DNA of 64,000 bases from Agrocybe praecox (GCA_964017145.1 OZ024846.1:2914001-2978000), one strand, 5' to 3'. Counted from the first letter of the stretch, positions 1 to 10,589 are shown. Program-made: numbers and translations. The notes: generated by a model from the sequence alone, not told the origin.

Positions 1-2008
1 CACATCATGGTCGAAATCTGTTTTCCTGAGGGGCTTTCGATTGTCGGAAAGGATTGGTACATACTTGTCAGTCCCCAGGTGACATGCAACGCATAAGAGC
101 AGGATCCCCTGGTCGTTCTGGTAATAGTAAGGCAGCTGAGACAAAAATAGCCGTTCCACATATTCTTTATGCTTTTTCTCTATCACGGCCCAGCGCTCAT
201 CCAAAGGGGCCTGCGCAGAAATTTAAAGATATTAACATCAAATGGGTATTTCTTCCTTACCATGCGTGCACAGAATGGAAGCCAGAACCAAAACACAAAT
301 TTTCGCAAGTCCATAAGACGATCATCCGTATATCTCTTGTGGGTTTCTATTTCACTCGATATATGGTCGAAAAATAGAAACTTCTCCACATTGTTGATAA
401 GAAAAGTTGAGCTCTGGCATAGAGGAAGTTCTCTTGTAATGAAGTCCTGAAAAACTTCAATTCTATTGTGCTTGGGATCTGGGAGAATTTAATTTGAGAG
501 GCTCAACAATTTCTGGGAACACTCTTACCTTTGATCACATACTGAATTACATTTGCAATATGCTCTGATCTGTATCTATCGATATCAAGGAAATGGTCTC
601 CAGACCTTACGGGGTCGAGAAGGAAGTCATGGAGAGAAGTGTGTAGGATTTTCACAACCTCCACGTCCCTATCCAACTGCTTAGAGAAAACCTTCTCGAT
701 CGAGACAATGGCCCCTAGATCACAGACCAAAATAGCAAGCTCCCCTGGTTCCAACGACATAAACAAAGATATGTTGAATCCATCGGCATCTTCAAATACG
801 CGATGTGAGATGATACTAAGCACATAAAGAACGCGCTCTGTATCTGCGGCGGAATTGAGGATCATTGTATACAGCGCATCCAATTGCGTGAAGGGCAAGT
901 CACCTTGAGCTGGGCGTAGATTATTCACAACATCAAGACGCTGATCGGGGCGATGCCTGGTCGATTGGCAATAGCGAAATACTGTTGCTGCATAAATGAA
1001 TTGCCCGGACGACTTCCTGACAATTTCTTCCAGAATGTCGTCGGATGGCCAATAAATTGGGATTAGAGATTTAACTGGGTGGCTGGTCTTGATTTCCTCG
1101 AAACCGTCTCTGAGAAATGTGCGAATGTCGTCGTCAGGATGGAATGTTTCGTCAAGGTAAAGTCGTGAAAAGATCCCATCCATTTCATTCGACCTAAATG
1201 CGAGGTTGATCGCATGTTCCGGACGACTGGCGATGAGAAATAGAATAGGTAGTTCGAATGTTCGAATTGCGTCTGCTATCATGCGCAGAATCCTAGCCTG
1301 CGAAACCCCGTCACCACATTCGTCGAGACCATCTATGATGACAACACTCCAGGACCCCAATAGTGAAGAAACACCGGAATAGCATACATTGTAAAGTGGC
1401 TTCATCACTAGACGGGTAAACTGATGCTCCAAGCCCTTCGTCAGAATCAAGGGGTCCGCGTCGATCACGGAGAGAATTTCCTTTTGGGTGGCCGGAATTG
1501 TGTGATAAATTTGGTATGTGATTGTTGCAACGAACGCGCCTGCGTGGTTCCTCGTTCCATCGGATCTCCAAAAAATGAAAGTCGCCAGAACCAGCTCGTT
1601 GAGAAGACACATTTCAATAAATGACTTTGTAATGGCTGATTTTCCCGCTCCTGCAGCGCCGGTCAGCCACATAATGTAGCTGTCCCACTGTGTTTCCCTG
1701 TTGCAACGTTGAGCCCAGTTCATAATTGTTCTCAGCACGGAAATACGTGTATTCGGATGGCATTTAGGACGCTCGAACTCGGCATCCGAATCGTGCAAAG
1801 CGTTTGGCGCCGAGGCCTCCCTCAGGATGTCGAATGGTGCTGCGGATAGTTAGATCTCCGTGGTAGCATGTACCTTGAATCTTGAATAATATTGCTCACA
1901 TTTTCGTCCGTCACTTATTACATTGTACTGGTTATATGTACCGCCGAAGAAATTGTTGTCACCAGCTATAAAAGGATTATTGTTGATGACACGCCGATCG
2001 TCGTCCAT
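1..2008 (-). CDS. NLR-1: NACHT-domain NLR protein (NWD2-like), 3' end cut by window edge
   Basis: This is a STAND-type NTPase of the fungal NLR group, a likely cytosolic signalling or self/non-self recognition protein. Four exons fit: 1900-2008, 529-1839, 261-478 and from 210 to the window edge, with GT-AG introns of 60, 50 and 50 bp. The short first exon encodes a Gly/Asn-rich N-terminus (NNFFGGTYNQYNV). Exon 2 holds the NACHT domain: P-loop GAAGAGKS, Walker B VVIIDGLDEC and sensor-like IASRPE. The C-terminal part continues off the window with no stop. It is closely similar throughout to the gene at 18400-20876, which supports every splice site. No WD40, TPR or ankyrin repeats are visible in the part seen. 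No ligand can be inferred. The start ATG at 2008 is supported by conservation of exon 1 between the two paralogues. Confidence 0.88.
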
Positions 2009-2161
2009 CCCTACTGCGAAGTCGATATTCGAGAGAAAGAAACAAATCAGATCCCGGATGCTAGCTGATAAGGGAAAGCAAGGAAAGTGACGCAGCAACC
2101 CCCATGCAAACCTTCGAAACCCTAAATATACATACAAGCCATGCATTTGCCACGCAGCACG

Positions 2162-2169
2162 TATTTATA
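2162..2169 (-). promoter_or_regulatory. TATA box of NLR-1
   Basis: TATAAATA on the minus strand lies 153 bp upstream of the NLR-1 start codon. The same box in the same surroundings lies 155 bp upstream of the paralogue at 20876, and more than 100 bp around it are nearly identical between the two genes. Confidence 0.5.
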
Positions 2170-3000
2170 TCTTCACTGCCAAAGCGTCTCAAAGCTGTTC
2201 GTTGACACAGCCTTTTTATGAGGCGCTGTGCTGTATATTTGGGTATCCGTAATATATGGAATCTCTGCGCTACCATATAATAACGGAGGGATACAGCCAG
2301 AACATGCATACCACAGCCATGAATAAAAGAGAATGCGTTACAACTTACCAGTATGACCAATTGCTCTATCAAATTTAGAATACAAAGCTCCGGCAGGAGA
2401 CGGCACGACATCGGCTGTGCAATTTTTCTATATTCGGTTGTTAGGGGGTTTGCTTTCTGGTTCACGTATCAGTTTTGCTTCTTCCACCGACATTCAATTC
2501 TCTCTCGTTAATCTAGCTATGCACATATGTACTCTTCGAGGCGGACCTATGTCTCCCCTTACTGGCGTTCGATTTATACGCACTTCCAAGACCATCCACG
2601 TGCTTAGTGACCGACAAGTACTATAATGTGGTTTGCCGTTTCCGTTCCACATCCTTTACTCTCTTTCCTCCTGTGCACCTTTATCTTTTGTTACTTCAAG
2701 AAATTTGCTCACAATATCCACTTACACAGGTCATCTGGTCCACATCGGCCTGGTTGTCAATGTGTTGTAGCTGTCAGCGAATTTCGATTATCCTGCTGGT
2801 AAATATTTATCATTTCTTGCATTTTAATTCAAATCAATACTTTTTGCACGGATAGACGCGAAGACGGAAGACATTACAGGAAGTCTTCGAGATTTTCTGC
2901 GGGTGGTTGGGTTGGGCAGTGTTTTTGGGTTGGGCGTTTGATTGGGTTGCGTGAGCAAAGGACGTTAAGGAGACCACCTTCACGCTGGGCAAAGAGAAAT

Positions 3001-3820
3001 CTGCGAGACCCCTTGCGAGCTTGCGAGAGCGCATATCTCGCAAGTTGCTCGCAAGTGCTCGCAGATTTGTGCACTTGTCGGAGTTTAAAAATGTATGCTG
3101 GACGTATTCATGTTCATTTAACCACGTCCTCCTTTACATATTCCACTGTAAATTAATTTCTACGTAGTCAGTAGTATTAGAAGAATACAATTATGAGTTT
3201 TTGTGCCACACGGATGGCTGGTGCAGTTTGTGCGCCCCCCTTTGTGTTAGAAATGGGACATATACAGATCAATTGTCGCGGCCCGGTGTGATTTTAATCG
3301 AAAAAGGTATCACGAATGCCTATACTTCATTTGGCAGTATACGACATAAGTTTTTAATAGAATTATTCTGTCCTTGACTTGTCCTTAACGTGTCTGTATC
3401 CCCTTGTGAACATTTTTTTATATGCCTCCTGGAAGCGCCCACTGTTGCACAAAATTTTTGACTTTTCTCATTCGCTTTATCAATCATAATGGCTATATGA
3501 TTTACTTTGTATGTACACCGCGCAAGTATAGTATAAGAAATATTTCAAAAAATTACTGTGATGATTGCAGGCAATGTGCCTTCAGAGAGAATAGAACCCA
3601 TAGACAGGATTCCTCAGATTATATTCCAGACGCATACGTTAAAATCCGGCACAATCAAAAAGATTTGCACCTAGAGAGAGTCGAACTCCCTCCTGCTTCG
3701 ACAGCTTAATCCAATGTTCACGCATATGGCTCGCAAGGGTCGCGCAAATTCTCGCAGATGGCTCGCAAGTGTCTCGCAAGTGTCTCGCAAATCTCGCAAG
3801 TCTCGCAAGTGTTCTCGCAG
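3001..3820. mobile_element. Inverted-repeat element with TCTCGCAAG subterminal repeats
   Basis: An 820-bp segment starts CTGCGAGA and ends TCTCGCAG, which are perfect 8-bp terminal inverted repeats. Both ends carry clustered copies of CTCGCAAG or its reverse CTTGCGAG (3001-3062 and 3720-3820). It lies inside permease relic A: the left flank matches the other permease copies, and the right flank resumes similar sequence (AAAGAT..). No transposase is encoded, so it would be a non-autonomous element. A convincing target-site duplication was not found. Alternatively, two minisatellite patches may simply bracket ordinary DNA. Confidence 0.5.
3720..3820. repeat. Minisatellite of (G)TCTCGCAAG units
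   Basis: Degenerate tandem copies of a 9-12 bp unit, TCTCGCAAG(TG), occur about eight times. A shorter, partly inverted cluster of the same motif lies at 3001-3062, so the two clusters form the ends of the element described above. Confidence 0.75.
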
Positions 3821-4244
3821 AAAGATGTGTGCCCCTTCACGCTATACAAGTCATATCATTCGCATTCATGAAGATATAAACGACCTACCCGCCTCGTTTA
3901 ACTTCTGTGCGCTTTCCTTCCTCTTCGTCGGGATCCGGGACCCACCTTCGACAATCTCGTTACCTTCAACTTCTTTGCCATATCTCTTTTCATTACCCTT
4001 GTTTTCCCCACTGCTTAGCGACCCTCTACGTGCACATTGAATACAGACGCTGACGTTGATGGACACCCTCACGATTCTCTTCGCTCTTGTCGCTTGCTCT
4101 CGCCAAACCACTATCACCCTAAACGTAAACACAAACGTGACAATTGATATCACGACTCCAATCCAGCATATCCATAAAACATTTTGTAATGAAGCGCTCC
4201 CGCAGGCTCGAATCTTAATGTCAGCGAAGTTCACAGGAGGAAGT

Positions 4245-6500
4245 ACCCTACTTATTCCTCCTCGACGTTCAGGGCTCTCTTTTTATCTTTTTACTCCATC
4301 TATGTACTGGTTGAGGCTGGTATTCCTCTCAGAACTCTGGATGTCTATTTCACATTGGGAATTTTTTCTTTGTTTGACTGGTATCGTAATGTGAGTTTTT
4401 TCATTCATTCCACGTCCTCTCTTCTAAGGCTCTCTTTCCTCCTTTGGCGCGTCTTTGGGTGAGGCGTATTGATTACATTTTGAATACGCACAGGGCACTT
4501 GGTCGTTCATCAGCTTCTCCAACGTCAACTATGCACTGTCCGCCGTGATGAACACCCAACGCACCATCCGCATGGGTGAATGTGATTTCTTTTCTGTTCC
4601 TCGTACGTCCTCTTTTATTCCCTGCATTTAAAATGAAGTCGAAGTCTTCTACTTGGATAGGCGCGAACACCAGAGGAAAAATGGAAGTGGTCGATATTTA
4701 CTGTGGGTGGTTGGGCGGTGTTTGAGCCTGGGCGAAGTTGGATTGGGTTGCGCGGGCAAAGGAGGCTATGGGGTATCTTCCCCATCTACGGAAAAAAGAT
4801 ATGTAACGAAAGTATTGGTGCCCCTGCCGGAGGCAAACACACATACAACTTCCCTTTCGTCCTCGTTGTACAATTGTGCGTTTTCCCTCTTCGTTTGGAT
4901 CCACAACCCGTCCCCGACAATCTGATTATTTCCACCGTCTTCGCCATATGTCCGTTTCTCTCCATACACGGAGAGCCTCTCATTACTCCACGCCATTTTT
5001 GGAAACGGCAGACGTTGGCACAAAGAAACACGACGGCCACTCTCGCGAACTGCTGGGCTTTCGTCGCTGTCGTGCTCACCCCCGTCTCCATACGCTCACA
5101 GGTAGGTTCTCCGTGTTTCATCTCGTTTCATTTTGACTCAACGGAGTTGTTATTTGCTTGCTGACATAGGTCCTTCCTTCCTTCCTTCCTTCCCTTTGTC
5201 TCCTCTTCCATTCATCCATCCACCTTCGGGTAGCGCACTGTACGCGAGGGTGGTTCTTTGCCTCATTTAGCTTTTCTTTGACGAAATTTCTCGACTAGTC
5301 GTCGTCTCCCTCTTCCCAAACCATTTCCACCCCTTTACCACTAGCCTATTACCACTTCCTGCTCTTAGTTCCTCAACTACGACCCCAGCTATCAACCTAC
5401 CTATGCATCAACGACGCCCTCCTTAACAAACGCAAAATCACTCACCCACATTACCTTTCACGCACGCACAAGTTCAAGGCTGCCCACTCGGTGCTAACAT
5501 GACCACTCCAAGCAGAAGGACGTACAAGTTAAACACGTCTACGCGGACCCGGATGCCGGCGAACGATACGCAGATGGGTATGACTCGGATGTTGGACGGG
5601 CGGATAGGGATGATAAAGGCAGGCGTGCGCCGGAGAGGAGACAGATCAATGGGCTGTTTAGTGCGGAATTATCTGGGTGAGTTTTCCCCTTTTTGCTCGA
5701 TGTTTTTTGTTTCGTTCTTAGAGCTTCGTGTTTTGGATGGGTTGGGTTAGAAGGCGCTAGGTTAGAACATGTTGAGGGCGTCGCGTCGGTGGCGGGTGCC
5801 CTCGGTGTTCCATGGTGTTTAGAGAAATCCTCGTCGCCAGCTCCAATGATGACGTCGTTTGTCTGTGTCGAGCTCGTTGCCGACTTCGATTCTTCTCATC
5901 CCTCGTACGATCCGAGTGACCCACAACCCGCTAATCATCCTCCAGTTTTTATCCAAAGGCTGCGTAAACCAAGAACTAGGCCCGAAGGCATCCTCCCTGG
6001 CGATTCAAAGCCCCGCTCGTGGGCCTCGCACTGCACTGGCTCACTGGCTCATCGTCATATTCGCTCTACCCCCGGGCTGTTTGGAAAGAAGACACTCTTT
6101 TACCTGTTCTTCGACATGAAGTTTGTTCTTCCGGCCTTCGTTTTTTCTATTCTCCTCATCGTTGGCCACTACGATTCGCAACGGTACTCGCCCTCGATAG
6201 TCTCGTTTCTGCCATCGTCCTTGCTGCCATTCCTATCCATCCGATCTCACCTGGCGTGCGTGTATTAATTACCGTAATGACACGCCTACGTTCTCTTTCC
6301 TGGATGCTTCTTTTCCTTCCTTTCTCCTCTTCTTGTCCGGCTCTCTCGTCGACGCTAACGTCACCACCAGCTCGAACACCCCTACCTCTACTACTATGAA
6401 CACTATGGCCTTCCTCTCCTTATCCCGTATACATCCTCGTTTCGAGACGAATGTCGACACTCTTCCTCAGACATCAGACACTCCACACATGACAAAAAAT
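4245..6500 (+). pseudogene. Permease relic A2 (APC amino-acid permease, MUP1-like)
   Basis: This is a second decayed plus-strand copy. The block at 4496-4580 reads GTWSFISFSNVNYALSAV followed by MNTQRTIRM, which resembles the 'W(S)(Y/F)xGxxNVNxVLxEVKxPxRTxK' segment of MUP1-type permeases. Positions 5460-5690 encode a hydrophilic block (DADERYADGYD.., PERRQINGLFSAELSG in one frame) ending at a GTGAGT donor. Positions 5945-6090 carry the VNQELG..G region and the hydrophobic (I)VIFALPPG region seen more fully near 10050-10230. Frames change repeatedly and stops are present. A CCTT microsatellite lies at 5172-5195, at the position equivalent to the one in relic F. The family name is inferred from motifs recalled for fungal methionine/LAT-type permeases. 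Confidence 0.6.
5171..5195. repeat. (CCTT)n microsatellite
   Basis: About five CCTT units follow a TAGGT motif. A related CCTT run sits at the equivalent point of permease relic F near 22430-22450, so it predates the duplication of these copies. Confidence 0.8.
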
Positions 6501-6509
6501 TATCGCTAT

Positions 6510-6985
6510 AGTTAAGTATTTTATACCTTCCGCATACATGCCCCTTTCTTACGCGCTCGTTCGCATTCTGTTATATATGGACGGAGCATTGGGTTTTAGT
6601 TTTCCACGACTTCTATTTGATGTTTTGACTTTGAAAGAGTTCTTCAACCTCGCTAGATATATCTTTGTTTGTGTATTTATATTCTAATAGTTTTTCCTCC
6701 CCCTATGTGGCCGCTCCGAATTTCGACTTTGTAATGGGCGCTACATTGCACCGCGATGCTATGCGTGAGTTTCTGGCATCCTTGGAAGGCTTGAACCTTC
6801 TCGAGACTCAACACAAGAACGTAATTGAAAGTTTTATACAATCTTTTAATTAAAAATACTGGACGTCTTGGCGGAAAAATGCAATGTTTTTCTAAGCATG
6901 CATGTCATTATTGAATAAGGCCCATCGTGGTTCTAATTATAAGTCCCACCGGGTCCATGGCTGTGTCACATAAGTATAGACGGCC
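6510..6985. other. Intergenic, no gene recognised
   Basis: AT-rich DNA between permease relic A2 and the duplicated NLR segment. Short frames only, with no recognisable product. Confidence 0.5.
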
Positions 6986-7012
6986 ATGTATATTCGGGGC
7001 GGTGCCACATTT

Positions 7013-7020
7013 TATATAAA
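7013..7020 (+). promoter_or_regulatory. TATA box of the deleted NLR relic
   Basis: TATATAAA lies 116 bp before the ATG at 7129. The same sequence and following pyrimidine-rich leader occur before NLR-3 (26576-26583), so the promoter was duplicated with the gene. Confidence 0.45.
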
Positions 7021-7128
7021 GGAGCCCTAGAGCAGGCCTCCTGTCTTCTTTCCCCCCTGATCATTCTGCTTTGGAGGTTCGGTCTAACTTCTAGAAAGCT
7101 ACTTCCTCTACGCATTGGACCAGTAGAA

Positions 7129-7785
7129 ATGTCTGGGATTGCTCATCAACATCAACTGCAATGTTTGGGGGGGATGTGATTGTAGCCGGAGGAAGTTTTG
7201 TAAATGTAAACGGAGGCAATAGACGGAAGGGTGCGTCACTATAAGAATTTAAATCTGCTTCACCTTGATACATTCTTATGAAGGAGCACTTGACATCCTG
7301 GCGAAAGCGGTCGTACATACCGCATTCCACGACTCTGTAGAACGTTTTGATCCTCCAAGATGCCTTCGACGAATATCTATAGTGCGATAGTGAATCACGA
7401 TACAAGCACAAACAATGTACTAAGAGGAAGCTTGGTTGAAATAGGTCCAACTCAAGCCTTAGAACTCTTACTTAACTCGTCAAAAGCATCGCAAAAACCG
7501 AAACTCCTGGCCGACGAAGCCATTAATCACATCACACTACCGTTCAATCACGCGACACGATCTCAGAGCAAGATCCCGGTTTAGAAGAGTCACCACAGAC
7601 AGCAAGGCGAGTCGGGAGAAGGCTTGAAAGATATCAACCCACCTCAAGACGGCACCTTTAAATTTAAATAACACAATCAAGAACAACATTTCTGGCACAC
7701 TTCTGCCCGCTCACTTTATGCGCCTGAAGGTTGTATTATTCTCCCTTTTTCTTGCTCTTTTCCTCTCTCCATTTTATATGTGGGC
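7129..7785 (+). pseudogene. NLR-3-type relic with NACHT domain deleted
   Basis: Exon 1 begins ATG TCT GGG ATT as in NLR-3 but soon reaches an in-frame TGA because of small indels. The start of exon 2 (the 'DIL..VVHTAFHDS..FDPP' region) follows. At about 7364 the sequence jumps directly to the part that in NLR-3 lies near 29222, the start of its C-terminal extension. From there the frame reads NIYSAIVNHDTSTNN and then KPKLLADEAINH. The equivalent of the C-terminal membrane segment is at about 7725-7785 in another frame. The P-loop, Walker B and everything between are absent, so this cannot be an NLR. The C-terminal extension fragment (7360-7584) stays open, probably by chance. Confidence 0.8.
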
Positions 7786-8389
7786 AAAAGCACGCTCGCC
7801 TGCTCGCTTACATTTACTTTGATGTTGATCGTACTTGATTGACTATTGGGCAATACATATTTATATGTATCTGCGTAATAACCGAGATGGCCGATCCCTT
7901 CCCAAGCCATTCCGTACAAATTCAGTGTTCGTGTTTGAAAACCTTCTATTTCTAGTGTGACATTGGGCGTTTGCGGCAACTTTTTGAGTTAAAAATCACG
8001 AAGAGTTACCTTGGGCTTCTATACCGAGAAACTTTCGGCATACCGTAAATGAATGCGCTCAGTTTATATTGGCTTTTATGTCCAATATACATATGCCGGC
8101 GCCTGCCGTGAAGGTGCGTACCGTTCAATTTCACCCCCAAGTTCAATGGTCAGATAGCTGAGTTTTAACTATGCTGATTTGATGATGCCGCTCCTGGCGG
8201 AGTTGAAGCCGAGTGTAATAATCGGAGCTTTAAACTTTTCGCCCTAAATTTGCCAGCTCATCGTTTTGGCTCTTTGAGCAAGCTCAATTGCTAAATCGTG
8301 AAGCCTCCTTTCTCAGTCTGTTTTCCTTCCTCTCAGGTTTTTGAGTTTTGTTTTTTGATCCTTACTATAACTTCCTTGCATGCTCAGAG

Positions 8390-9370
8390 AGAATCGTCCT
8401 GGCCATATCAGGCTTTGACCAGTCTGAAGCTTGTGGATTGAAGAAGTTGTTTCGTGCTCTTGGTATGTCCGCTTTTATACCCCCATCATTAAAAAGTAAA
8501 AGTACAATACAACAAAACACTGTCTAACACCACCCCTCTTTCCTTGTAGGCATCACATTTGCGGCTACATTCTCCCGAAAGCCGACACAACTCCTATGTT
8601 CATCAGGGACAGGCCAGAAATTCGACAAGGCGCGCGAATGGGGCATCCCGGTCGTTGGTCGGGAGTGGTTGGTTGACATGGCTAAGTCGGGGGATATACC
8701 GGATGTGAGGAGCTTTCTGGTTGAGGGATCAATTGTGCCCCTTGTTGAGATGGATGTTGATGTGCATATGGAGGGGGATTTGGGACGGAGGAAGGATGGT
8801 GATGGGAAAGGGAAGAGAAAATGAAAGGCGGTTGATGGGGATTGGGAGCGCGCTAAGGCTACTGGTGTGGTTAACGACGGCGACGCTATGGATGTGCAGA
8901 TGGAGAGTAACCGGAACCTTTTGGATATCACTAATGGTGGGTTTATTTTCTTTTCTTGCATCCGTTTTTCATTGAATTTACGTTTTATTTTTCTTTCTTA
9001 GACATCTCTTATCATCAACCTGCTTCACTCAAAAATTCTAAAAAAATTCCAACCCCTCGAATGGGGAGATACTATCATTGTGTCAGATACAAGACCACCA
9101 CCTGCACCTGTACCTGGGGGTGCTAATTCGTTTGGGGCGCCACACCTCCTGCAAGTCTCCTCGTCTTCTATTAACGTTTCTTCGTCCTCCATCAACGTCT
9201 CGGTGGAGTCGTTAGCTACTGAGGTGACCAGTCCTGTTGGTATACCTCACCAGCAAGAAGAGTCATTCACATATTCGTCCTCCCGCCAAGTTGAGTCGGC
9301 GCTCGACGCTCAACGTTTAATCCCAGTGCGCCCGAGTCTCAGTCGCACTCAAACTCAACCTCGAATTTGA
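8390..9370 (+). pseudogene. BRCT-domain fragment (Dpb11/Rad4/TopBP1-like relic)
   Basis: Exon-like block 8392-8462 encodes IVLAISGFDQSEACGLKKLF and ends at a GTATGT donor. After an intron (8463-8549) the frame continues ITFAATFSRKPTQLLC.. KFDKAREWGIPVV..EWL, a typical BRCT pattern with the conserved Trp near its end, as in checkpoint scaffold proteins of the Dpb11/Rad4/TopBP1 type. A TGA at 8822-8824 interrupts the frame (K-R-K-stop-K-A-V-D); CGA is a likely ancestor. Another intron fits at 8937-9001, then a frameshift leads into a Ser/Pro-rich stretch ending at 9370. Both ends are missing: the NLR duplication ends about 100 bp before, and permease relic B begins right after. The BRCT call is firm; the exact parent protein is inferred. 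Confidence 0.7.
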
Positions 9371-9374
9371 AACT

Positions 9375-10510
9375 CCAGCGCGGTTGTTCTTTTCGCCGTT
9401 TAGCTTTGCTTTGACGACGTTTCTCGAGTAGGTCGTTGTCTCCCTCTTCTACCCCCCGTTCGTAGTTCCTCAACTACGACCCCAGCTATCAGCCTACGTA
9501 TAAATCAACGATGTCCGACCCAACAAACTCCTTAAGGAACGAAAAATTACTCACACACGTTACCTCTCACGCACGCACAAGTCCAAGGCCGCCCAATCAC
9601 ACGACCACTCCAAGGAGAAGGAGGTCCAAGTTAAATAAGTCTACGCGGACGCGGGTGCCGACGAATGATACGCAGATGGATATGACGCGAATGTCGTATG
9701 TGCGGATGGGGATGATGAAGGCGTACGCTGGGGAGGAAACAGATCAGTGGGCTGTTTGGTGCGGAATTATGTGGGTGAGCTTCCTTCTTTTGTTCAATGT
9801 TTTTTCGTTTCATTTTTGTGCGTTGGTGTTTTGGACGGGTTGGGTTAGAAGGCGTTGAGGACATCGATGGCATGTGCCCTCGGTGCCCCGTGGTGTTTAA
9901 AGAACTCCTCGTCCTCAGGCCTCAGGCCTCAGCTCCAATGATGACGTCGTCGAGCTCGTTAGCGACTTTGATTCTGTCCCTTCCCTCGTATCATCGGAAT
10001 GACCCACAACCCACTAACTATCCTCCAGGTTTTCACATCTCCAAAAGCTGCGTAAACCAAGAACTAGGCCCCAAAGACATCCTCCCTTTCTCCCGCTTCT
10101 CTGGGCCCAACCGACTCTTCAGAGCCCCGCTCATAGGCCTCGCACTAAACAGGCTCATATGCCTCATCGTCATATTCGTATTACCCCCCTGGAGACGCCT
10201 ATAATTTCGTGATTAACGACATCTCGTACCCCCTCTCTGTGATCAACGCGCTTATCGTGGATGGCGTGGCGCCCTAATCCGATTGGCCTTCTCTTCACTT
10301 GCGAGTATGGTCGCAGCAGCGTTCTTTGGTGCTGTGAATGCGTTTCTCTTCGTCGTCGTCCTCCTGGGAGCCGTATGTGAGCCTGCCGTATTGGACCTAT
10401 GCGGTGGGCGGGCGGGTGGTGTTTAGGGTGGGTCAATGAGATTGGGGAGGACGGGTTGAGGAGATGTGTGTTCAGGCGGTTTGCGGGGAAGGATGTCTGA
10501 GGGGATTGCG
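9375..10510 (+). pseudogene. Permease relic B, best-preserved APC/MUP1-like core
   Basis: This copy identifies the whole family. Positions 9540-9780 carry the hydrophilic block ending at a GTGAGC donor. Positions 10030-10230 read, with one frame change, VNQELGPKDILPFSRF, then LFRAPLIGLALNRLICLIVI, then LPPGDAYNFVINDISYPLSV. This matches the 'S.GRV.QELGREG.LPFS.F.ASN.PF.AP..GL' to 'PPGDAYNF..N..SYPL' segment of fungal methionine/LAT-type amino-acid permeases. Positions 10385-10495 carry a degenerate PYWTYAVGG and a GEDGLRRCVFRRF-like tail, corresponding to the permease C-terminus. A frame change at the PPGD site and a stop (TAA near 10277) break it. Confidence 0.7.
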
Positions 10511-10589
10511 GGAAGGTCTCGTTTTCGTTCACATGTCCGTCCTTGTCGGAGCTCGATGGATGTGGTTGTGCTGGGTGTTTGGTTCGGAC

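Larger units (their letters stand above)
2405..4240 (+). pseudogene. Permease relic A, split by an inverted-repeat element
   Basis: This is a decayed plus-strand copy of a repeated gene that other copies in the window identify as an APC-superfamily amino-acid permease (MUP1/LAT type). It begins near a block reading QFFYIRLLGGLLSGSR, shared with positions near 15800 and 21310. It runs through a Gly/Trp-rich stretch (2900-2960) and is then interrupted by the element at 3001-3820. It continues with a block (3870-4180) that contains TITLNVNTNVTID in one frame. Stops and frame changes occur throughout, so no intact protein is possible. The identity of this copy rests on its similarity to copies B, E and F; the fragment alone would not be recognisable. 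Confidence 0.55.
6985..8290 (+). repeat. Segmental duplicate of the NLR-3 locus with a large internal deletion
   Basis: This stretch aligns in the same order with 26550-26926 and then with 29220-30235: promoter, first exons, gene 3' end, 3' flank. It lacks the roughly 2.3 kb between them. Downstream similarity runs to about 8290, past the gene end, so whole DNA was copied and not an mRNA. Confidence 0.75.
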
